Shown: positions 56,849-64,000 of the stretch, in pieces
Numbering within the stretch: the stretch's first letter is position 1
How the letters are laid out: every line of letters begins with the position of its first letter
From: Rhexocercosporidium sp. MPI-PUGE-AT-0058
Taxonomy: Eukaryota; Ascomycota; Leotiomycetes; Helotiales
Length of the DNA: 64,000 bases
Direction: 5' to 3'
Assembly (NCBI GenBank): GCA_020746875.1
Contig: JAGTJL010000011.1
Coordinates: 1,860,001 to 1,924,000 of the forward strand
Notes under the pieces: generated by a model
The model's database searches: none
What the model saw: the letters and a program-made list of their open reading frames with translations, nothing else
Told to the model about the DNA's origin: nothing
Position numbers and translations under genes: made by a program

Positions 56849-58678
56849 TTATCTTAGTCGCACCGTTTTAATCCCAAACCGTCCATACTTCTCTCCTTCC
56901 GCTACGATATCGGGCATGTCTTCACAAGCTTCTCCGTTCATAAATCCATCCACGTATGCTGTGCCAACAACAATATAGTCCTCACCGGCCGGTCGAAGTA
57001 CGACTGGGAATGGGCAGTCAAAAAGAATCCAGATCTGGTCATGAACCAATGATTCCTTCGGCGCTAGTCCTAGACTCCCTATAACGCCCTTAAAGAAAGC
57101 TCGCCTCTGCAATGTAGAAAGAATTTTGCTAATCAACAGGAAGCATCCTGGCGTTATGGCAGAAGTCTCATGGGATTTAACTTGAGTTACAAGACTTTCC
57201 CAGAAGTCTCTGGAGGCATCAGGGTCGTTTGCAATGATTATCAAGTCCCTCCAAGCTTCCCAGATTTGCTCGTTGCCCGCTTTCCACCCCATAGTCAGGG
57301 TCCGCAACATTTGCAATGAAACAGGTCCAGAAAGTTCATGTGTGAACTGGTTGGTATTCGTGCCTGCTAGCGCAGTGGCTATCCAATCAGAGACTACTTT
57401 GTGAAGTGGTTGGAAGTTTGCCGTTGTGTCTGGTGGGCATAGGGCTAGAATACTATCGAGCATGATCCCTTGAGCGTTCAGCAGTCGCTTACCCGAATCG
57501 GTCGAACACAACCAGGGTCGTTTTCCTCTGCAGATACCAGGAGCAAATATAATGGTATTATTGACTTCGCCTAACCAATCCAATGCTGGAGGCCCTAATG
57601 TTTTACTCCAGTCTGGACACCAGGAGGGCAGCAACATGCCAGTGTTGAGGCTTTGAGGTGAGACAGCGCAAAGTAGTGTCAAACAGCCCGCCGGCTTGCG
57701 TGGGTCCCACATTTCCACCATATAACTGACTACTGAGCAGTAAACTTCGGCGACGGGGAGATCATAGTCGATTTCAATGGAACCTTCTTCATAATCGGGC
57801 GCGAGGTGCATCAGGCCATATACTCTGTCTCTTGGATTCTGACAACCCAATCCTCGGGCGCTATCCAGGAGTCCGAGCAAACCACCTGCGACAGTGTCTG
57901 CGTTTGGATTGCTTTGCTCGCGCATACCAAGTGCAGGAGCACGGGTTATGAAATCGATTGAGAACCTTTTCATGAAATGGTCAATCTCTGTCGTAACGTG
58001 TAGCCATTTAGATACTCCAGAAGGTAATATAGACTCGTAGAGGCAGCGTATTGCAAAGATCAGGAGGTTTGCAGCGGACACCGAGCTTCGCCGACAAAGC
58101 AGAGAGAGCTTTGTAGCGCTTGCAATTTCTTGCTGTACCCAAACTCGACTCCAATACCTGTTACTAAGAACAGCAATGACAGGTTGCCAAAAGCTTGGAT
58201 CGTCCCCAAGCTCAAGTTCTTCGCCGGACTCTGACACAACTGCAAGCTTTTTGAAAGCTGCTGCAGAAGCATCAACTTCCACATCGATCCAGATGCATAC
58301 CGTGAGTGCTTTCTTGTAGATTCGCCTCATCAACTGGACTTGGTGGTTTCGTTCTGCTGTTGTCCACTGGTCGATACAGATGGCATCAATCCAGATGAAT
58401 AACGAGGCGTCAGGTTTCCGCAAGTCATAGAGAGCCCGCTGGAGTGTCGCCGGGATCTGGAAATTGTCGTCGCCTTCAAGGGTGATGGGTTTAGTGGACG
58501 TCACATCTCCCCAAGCATATGAGAGTGCATCCCAAGGTGAGGGATCATCAAGGGTGAGGATCCTCAGCCTTCCCTCGATCGGTTGAGGATCGACGCCGGG
58601 AAGCAGCTCAAGAACTCGGATCTCGTTTCGTTCGCGATCTAGAGGCGCATATTTGTATGTGTTATGTATGTTCTCCAT
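56849..58678 (-). CDS. HET-domain (heterokaryon incompatibility type) protein
   Basis: Single exon, 609 codons from ATG 58678; the frame extends 30 codons upstream without another ATG. The HET domain has 'WDALSYAWGD' (residues 49-58), 'LFIWIDAICIDQ' (about 93-104) followed by 'ERNHQVQLMRRIYKKALTVCIWI', and 'NRYWSRVWVQQEIASA', the three conserved blocks in the usual order and spacing. Later 'GCQNPRDRVYGLMHLA' and 'IEIDYDLPVAEVYCSVVSYM' are the typical continuation. C-terminus 'FPVVLRPAGEDYIVVGTAYVDGFMNGE' is the common HET ending. HET proteins trigger non-self recognition or cell death, or are defence-like; partner unknown. Intact and GC-balanced although AT-rich relics lie on both sides. Confidence 0.93.
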   Translation of the reverse strand: MENIHNTYKYAPLDRERNEIRVLELLPGVDPQPIEGRLRILTLDDPSPWDALSYAWGDVTSTKPITLEGDDNFQIPATLQRALYDLRKPDASLFIWIDAICIDQWTTAERNHQVQLMRRIYKKALTVCIWIDVEVDASAAAFKKLAVVSESGEELELGDDPSFWQPVIAVLSNRYWSRVWVQQEIASATKLSLLCRRSSVSAANLLIFAIRCLYESILPSGVSKWLHVTTEIDHFMKRFSIDFITRAPALGMREQSNPNADTVAGGLLGLLDSARGLGCQNPRDRVYGLMHLAPDYEEGSIEIDYDLPVAEVYCSVVSYMVEMWDPRKPAGCLTLLCAVSPQSLNTGMLLPSWCPDWSKTLGPPALDWLGEVNNTIIFAPGICRGKRPWLCSTDSGKRLLNAQGIMLDSILALCPPDTTANFQPLHKVVSDWIATALAGTNTNQFTHELSGPVSLQMLRTLTMGWKAGNEQIWEAWRDLIIIANDPDASRDFWESLVTQVKSHETSAITPGCFLLISKILSTLQRRAFFKGVIGSLGLAPKESLVHDQIWILFDCPFPVVLRPAGEDYIVVGTAYVDGFMNGEACEDMPDIVAEGEKYGRFGIKTVRLR

Positions 58679-60147
58679 TTTGAAGCCAGGTTTAATCAAG
58701 TCGAGTGTGCAATGTCTAAAGCCTGAAGTGAGAACAAACCTAGTGCGGCTGAGATACAGTCTGTACACAGGAGAATTACAACTTTTTGCATAACGTGTGT
58801 TAGTCAGAAACGGGCTGAAGCGACCTCACCAAAATCAAAACCTCATACCCTTAACGGGTAGGCACCACCTGCTACGCCTCTAAATCAACTTCTAGTAATT
58901 AATCCTTTTGGGAAATAAAAATTCCCCCGATTATTATTAGATTTATTTACTTTTTATTATACTTAGACTTGTGGTTGTGATGTAAAATCTAAAAGCGCGG
59001 GATTTCGGATTTTAGGAGGCTGTACCCTACTACGGCTCTTCAGTTCCTCGGTCACAATCTCACATTTTAAGCCTGCCGCCGTTTTGAAAATAAGTCAACG
59101 AGTAATTATCCTATAACCTTTATAATTAGATCATAAGAAAGCTAATAGTTGCATCTTTAATTTAGTATATACAAATATTATATTAAAGACTTTATATATA
59201 TATATATATATAAGAGGGCGCGGGTTTAACAAATGGCGGGGGAGGGCGAGGGGTTTTTTTTTGGAGGCTTGTGTTACGGTCACGGTAACAAGCACGTGTG
59301 TCTTGGCCCTGAGGCTCGGCAGCCCTGCTACACAGAGAAGCCAAGATTATCTCATAAATCAGACCCTCCTTTAACGGTAATTCGTGCACTACCTCATATA
59401 TCTGAGCTTTAGCTCTATGCCAAGTAAATTAAAGTAAATTAAAGTAAATTAAAGTAAATTAAAGTAAATTAAAGTAAATTAAAGTAAATTAAAGTAAATT
59501 AAAGTAAATTAAAGTAAATTAAAGTAAATTAAAGTAAATTAAAGTAAATTAAAGTAAATTAAAGTAAATTAAAGTAAATTAAAGTAAATTAAAGTAAATG
59601 AGCTAATCAGAGGCTAGAGCATTAAATTCCCGCCGGAAGGTCTAAGGGAAAATAGTAAGGCTTTAGTAGCTGGCGCGGTCACTTTAGTAAAAGGAATTAA
59701 TTATTATAACCTCGACTTCAAGCTTATACTTCTATCTCTCAATTATTATCAATCTTTATTATAAAAAGCGTATTCAAAAGCTATCTTATACTTCTATCTC
59801 CCGAAGTAGTTTTTATAACCACTTTCTAAAGCGTTTAATTATAACGCTTGCTTTATAAAAGACGGCAATCACGTGTGACTAGCGACTCATATTCTATAGC
59901 GGGAATATAAAGATACTAAGTATTTCTTAGAATTTATAATTAGGTAAAAAAGAATAAGTTATATATAAAAGTAAGCTTTATAACAGCTCGTTTAATCTCG
60001 GCAACTTCCTAAGTAAGAAGTCATTAGCCGAGGCTGGAAATAAAGCCCTAAGAGCTTTAAACCGTTATATTGCCCCCTTTTCCGGAAAAAGCTCGTCTTC
60101 GAGCGTTAATTTATTTTCTTATGCTTTTAATTAATTAAAGAGCTTTG
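58679..60147. other. AT-rich spacer with microsatellite and minisatellite
   Basis: Promoter of the HET gene, a TA microsatellite at about 59194-59212, a G-rich/T-rich stretch at 59230-59265, a 10-bp minisatellite (listed) and RIP-like sequence from 59,690. No gene supported; the frame at 59192-59389 minus is low-complexity at its end and has no motif. Confidence 0.55.
59421..59600 (+). repeat. 10-bp minisatellite AAAGTAAATT, 18 copies
   Basis: Sixteen exact copies, with a variant first unit (CAAGTAAATT) and last unit (AAAGTAAATG). No spacers, so not CRISPR-like. Confidence 0.97.
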
Positions 60148-60457
60148 TGTTACGAACGCCCCGCGTCCCGTGATACTGGACCCCGGGACAGCGTAGTACT
60201 CAGGACTATAAGCTTAAGAGGGTAAGGGTTTTAAGAGAAATATACTAGGAGAGTATCGCTTTTAAAAACATCCCTTTAAGAGACCTTAATACTTAGGATT
60301 TCATAAGTCATATATTATATAAATATTATTATCGGTAAACAACCAAAGGGCAGATAGGCCCCTAGATTACGCGACCCTCAGCCTTGCTCCTAGGACTAAG
60401 CTGGCTCCCCGGGGCTCCCTCCTGAGAGCCACACAGCTCCTAGGCCCATTCGTGACA
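60148..60457 (+). repeat. LTR copy, internally deleted, GC-balanced
   Basis: Begins TGTTACGAACGCCCCGCG and ends TTCGTGACA. The first 250 bp align with the start of 63366-63845 ('accccgggacagcgtagtac', 'gtcatatattatataaatat'), but the 3' half with the 'gaaacgaaggtttt' part is absent. Flanks CTTTG and CTTGT do not form a clean duplication. Confidence 0.72.
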
Positions 60458-62106
60458 CTTGTCCGATATCGTAAACTTTGCGCAACGCGATAAGATTCCA
60501 CTAAAGAAACCGGTTGGCTTCAGTAATAAGCCTTCAATATGCGTAACTCCGTCGTTGCTGCATTAATGGGCTATCGGGGCGAAGTGGAACTGTTCAAAGT
60601 GCTCAGCCCGAACCTCCATATGGTCGACCAGGCATATGTCAGCCCCTACAAGTAGCTTAGGCCCAAAGTCGAAATCCATTCGTCCTTTACTACCAACCCA
60701 AGATGAAGACAGGTAATGTGAGGCTGACTAGCGCAGCAACTGAGGGTCGCACCGCATGCTTACGACTTATGCGCCACTTATGTAATGGGGCTTGACTAAG
60801 AGAAAAAGAACTTATCTTGAGTTTTTACGAATGGCTTGCTTGCTTGCCCTAGGCTGGACTAGTCTGGGGGACATAGACTAGCGGTTCTAGTCGAAGCATC
60901 ATCGGCGGTATACACGTACCAGTTCTAGTTGAAGAATCGACTGAAACCAAGGTTGACCGGAGGATCCCGGCTGAAGTGCCTCTCTGCCCTTAACCGCCAT
61001 TTCAATTTGAATAATTAAGGCTCCTTAAGAGAACAATCGCTTACTGGCGGCTGAAGTAGATGGAGTAGCATATTAAAAGAATCCTTTGGTGGCTCCTTGA
61101 GAGAAAAATCGCTCAATAACGGCCGAGCCAGCTGCGATGTGATGCAACGAATCACGAGACCCGTCTGGTGGCGAGAACACTCTAACGGCAAGCCCCGTGC
61201 CGGCTCTGGGAGGGCTTCAGAGAGCAGCTGAGCAACCTCATGAGAGTCTTCTGCCTATAATGATTCTTTGGACGCCTACAATCTTGGCATACAGAGCTTT
61301 TGCACATGATAAAGCAAAGACCGTAAGGCTGAGCAGAGAGACGCTAAGCCCCATTCTCACAGCTGAGTTGTGAAGGCGTCAGCCACAAGCATTCAATCTC
61401 GTCAATTGGGCCCTCATTCACGAATTTATGACAGTGCAACTGCCTGGCTTCTCGTTGCACTTCTAAGAGCGACGATGTCTTGATATAGTCTTTCTTCATG
61501 AATATCGCTGATTTTTGTATATCACGCTCGCTTTTATGTTCTGTCCGAATACAATATTACCGTCTTCTAAGCGATTTTTGGAAAGGTTTCTTTTCAAGAC
61601 TCGGCTCTTAAAGCGCCATTTAACCTTCCATTTATATCCTTAATTACACTCTGTTATTTGTGTATGTTTGTCATTTGGTTCATGTCGGTGGCTTTTGGTG
61701 TGGAGGCTTGGGTGTTTCTACCTCTGAGCAGTAATACGCGTCTGGAGAGGATCCCGCCAGCGCCTTGCCTCGAGGACACATTTATATCGCGTGGATTTGT
61801 TGGAAAGTTCCGTAAGCCAGCCTTAGGGGATCACATTACGAGTGCGGGCTCATGTGTGTACATGTATTCCAAACTGATTTGCCGGAATATTCTGTATAAT
61901 GGCTTTTCTGAATGCTGGCTTTGGAGGATCTCATCATGTATCATATGGGTCTCAGATTTTGCACCCTGTTCTAGCATACTCGTGTTACTTGAAATAATTA
62001 TAAATAATGATTCAAAGTCCTGCGATTTCCATTTTTTTATTTCAAAACATTCTGTTCTTACGGATTACCCTTGTCATACAAGACTTCTCTCTAAGTAACG
62101 TCTAGC
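60458..62106. other. GC-balanced 1.65 kb without a clear gene
   Basis: On the minus strand about 60,490-60,730 a frame with one stop reads 'SSWVGSKGRMDFDFGPKLLVG' and 'VTHIEGLLLKPTGFFSG', which looks protein-derived and may be a relic; I cannot assign the family. The frame 61658-62098 (plus) has ATG at 61664 but no motif and unusual composition. No RNA gene seen. Confidence 0.4.
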
Positions 62107-63367
62107 CAAAGTGGTCGATAAGTAAGCTGAGATAAGTTGATCTATTAAGCTGGCCTCTATAACGTAAGTCATAAGTTAAGGCTAAGGCTAGTAATAAGCC
62201 AGTTAATAAATACTCAACTTATAAGTAGCTTATAAGCTATAAGAATTAAATTTCTTGATTTTAAAATGAATTTAAGTATCTACTAAATATAAGTAATGAA
62301 CTAGAAGTAACTCGCTTATTAATTCTTAACCTTCTAATTAGCCGCAGCTACTCCAAGTATAGCTTTTAATAAACTTAATACTACCGAGAGCGATCAGCGC
62401 CATAACTTTAGCCAATCTTAAATCATTTAAAAATAAAGTATATTTATTAAATAATTAATATAACTCCGTTAATATAATATCTTCGCACGCCTCACTTATA
62501 ATTATCGACGATAAAGAATCTCGTGCTTCTCTTACTGAATCTTTTACTTCTCTTATTAATTTATTTACAACGATAATAACGCTATAATAATTAAAAGAGT
62601 CAAAGATATTATATAATTACTATTTCCGTTCAGCGCTAACTTATAATAATAATTATAACCTTATAAAGCCTCCCAGCGAGCTAGTCAAGGACCTACTTTA
62701 AGAAGAATTAAACAGGCAAATTACAGCTATATCTAACTGCTAATAAAGCTACTTTCAAGAAGTTATAAAAAGATAAGTATAAGGGCTAAGCGCCATCTGC
62801 CAACTCTCGATCAACATAATCGCCAGAGCTTACGCCAGCGATATCTTCAGTAGAAAGAGATTACTTGAAATTAATTCTTAACGCCGCAGCACTTCAGCCA
62901 ATTATACGACGATCTGTAATAACAAGTAGAAGACGTGATTAATATTACTACTACTTGCAAGAGCTTACTATTAACTATTTGAGCTTAATAAAATACTAGA
63001 AATTATATGAAGTCGAATAGCCTTAATTAGCTTAAATAGCTTTTGATTTATTAGTAATTCCTACTATAAGCTTAAAGTATAAAAGAGTCTTTTCGTCTTG
63101 CGCTAAACAGACTACTACAAAGAGTTCTAACTTATCTAGTTTAATACTATAATATTAAGAGTATTTGAAAAATTAGCAAAATCGTAATACTATTGAAATA
63201 ACTAATACTTTTAATATTATATTATTAAATATTTGAATAAAGCCTTAACTTATTAATAACTTATAAACCAATTAGTTAAGCTCATTAGTTATTATTTTAC
63301 AAATAAGTTAGTAAGTTGCTTTCTTTAGCTCAATTGATTACTGACTTATTGACTTATCGACCACTTG
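62107..63367. mobile_element. Eroded inverted-repeat DNA transposon, possibly hAT-type
   Basis: Left end CAAAGTGGTCGATAAGT, right end (reverse complement) CAAGTGGTCGATAAGT, 1.26 kb apart. The interior is AT-rich and eroded. The CA(A)GTGG-like end suggests hAT; no 8-bp duplication is visible because the right end abuts an LTR. Confidence 0.5.
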
Positions 63368-63845
63368 TTACAAACGCCTCGCATCCCGTGACACTAGACC
63401 CCGGGACAGCGTAGTACTTAAGACCGTAGGCTTAAGAGGGTAAGGGTCTTAAGAAAAGTATACTAAGAGAGTATTACTCCTGGAAGCATTCCTTTAAGAG
63501 ACTTTAATATTTAGGATTTTATAAGTCATATATTATATAAATATTATTATTAATAAACGATTAAAGGACAAATAAGCCCTTAAATTACGCGACCCTCTCA
63601 CGTAATAACCGCTAAGACCGGTGGACCGCCAGAGGTCTAGCGGTCTTAACGGTCTTAAGGGAAACGAAGGTTTTATAAAGACTAGCACGTTTATTATTAA
63701 ATAAGAGCTTTATACTTAACTAAAAATAGTATCTTAATCATATTAGTTATTGTTTATTTTATTATACGTAATACACTTACTTCTTAATTATTAAAATTAA
63801 TATAACTTATTATATTTACACCGAGTAAATATATAAACCGTAATA
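63366..63845 (+). repeat. 480-bp LTR, possibly 5' LTR of an element leaving the window
   Basis: Begins TGTTACAAACGCC and ends AACCGTAATA (ancestral ACCGTGACA). Most complete copy of the family at 54828 and 60148. No duplication between CCACT (left) and CTTTA (right), so the right side may be internal sequence of an element continuing past 64,000. Confidence 0.75.
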
Positions 63846-64000
63846 CTTTAAGTACCTTTTCGTTAAAAGTACCGATTTACGTATACTATATTAACCCCCT
63901 TAACTAAGGGCTAAGTACTTAGCCTATAAGGCAATGCTATTAGTACCCCTTTATTATCCGCACTTATTCCTAAGGGAAAGAATTATAAAAAAGCGAGGAT
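63846..64000. other. Sequence after the LTR, to the window edge
   Basis: AT-rich 155 bp; could be the leader of the retrotransposon whose 5' LTR precedes it. No primer-binding site can be named. Confidence 0.35.

Noticed and set aside
59421..59600. CRISPR or telomeric repeat
   Set aside because: Units are contiguous without spacers, and AAAGTAAATT is not the TTAGGG type.
61658..62098. 146-codon frame as a secreted protein gene
   Set aside because: The hydrophobic start follows no ATG at the frame start, and there is no family motif or intron signal; chance frame likely.

Overview
The window is nuclear DNA of a filamentous ascomycete (Pezizomycotina). Evidence: genes with many short introns (about 45-110 nt, GT..AG, CTAAC-like branch sites), fungus-specific families (CFEM, fungal rhodopsin-like 7TM, NmrA-like, HET, subgroup C chitinase, LysM protein), and a sharp split between GC-balanced gene blocks and AT-rich, TA-rich blocks of dead transposons whose stops look like C-to-T / G-to-A damage, as left by RIP (repeat-induced point mutation). 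No class or species can be fixed from the sequence alone.

Layout. (1) 1-9.4 kb, dense conserved block: 3' end of an unidentified Gln/Ser/Pro-rich protein, a UBX-domain protein, SHY1/SURF1 (frame broken four times), kinetochore CENP-T, ribosome biogenesis factor CMS1, and a CFEM GPI protein. (2) 10-25 kb, looser block: a CxxC protein, a rhodopsin-like 7TM protein, a truncated SDR, a GST with one frameshift, an NmrA-like oxidoreductase and a 14-TM MFS exporter, with AT-rich spacers. (3) 25.4-37.4 kb, secreted-protein block: a chitin-binding GH18 chitinase head-to-head with a secreted protein of eight LysM domains, then a DUF7730/F-box-like protein, a secreted HELTH metallopeptidase-like protein, and divergent from it a secreted/membrane protein of unknown family with an in-frame TGA. 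(4) 37.7-48.2 kb: a Tc1/mariner element with 163-bp inverted repeats, two Fot1/pogo elements, and gene remains (a truncated membrane-protein pseudogene, a BTB pseudogene). (5) 48.2-64 kb: RIP desert with a Copia polyprotein relic, several LTRs (two with clear 5-bp target duplications), a 728-bp inverted-repeat element, a 10-bp minisatellite, a hAT-like element, and one intact HET gene.

How genes may work together. The chitinase and LysM protein share one intergenic region, and chitinase-C/LysM pairing is a known fungal arrangement; the adjoining secreted protease-like and membrane proteins may belong to the same surface or antagonism locus (inference). CENP-T, CMS1, SHY1 and UBX are conserved neighbours sharing short divergent or convergent gaps, not a pathway.

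Exon boundaries were derived by hand from splice signals and reading phase; all multi-exon models given as complete close in frame unless stated otherwise. Similarity calls rest on motif recognition, not on searches.
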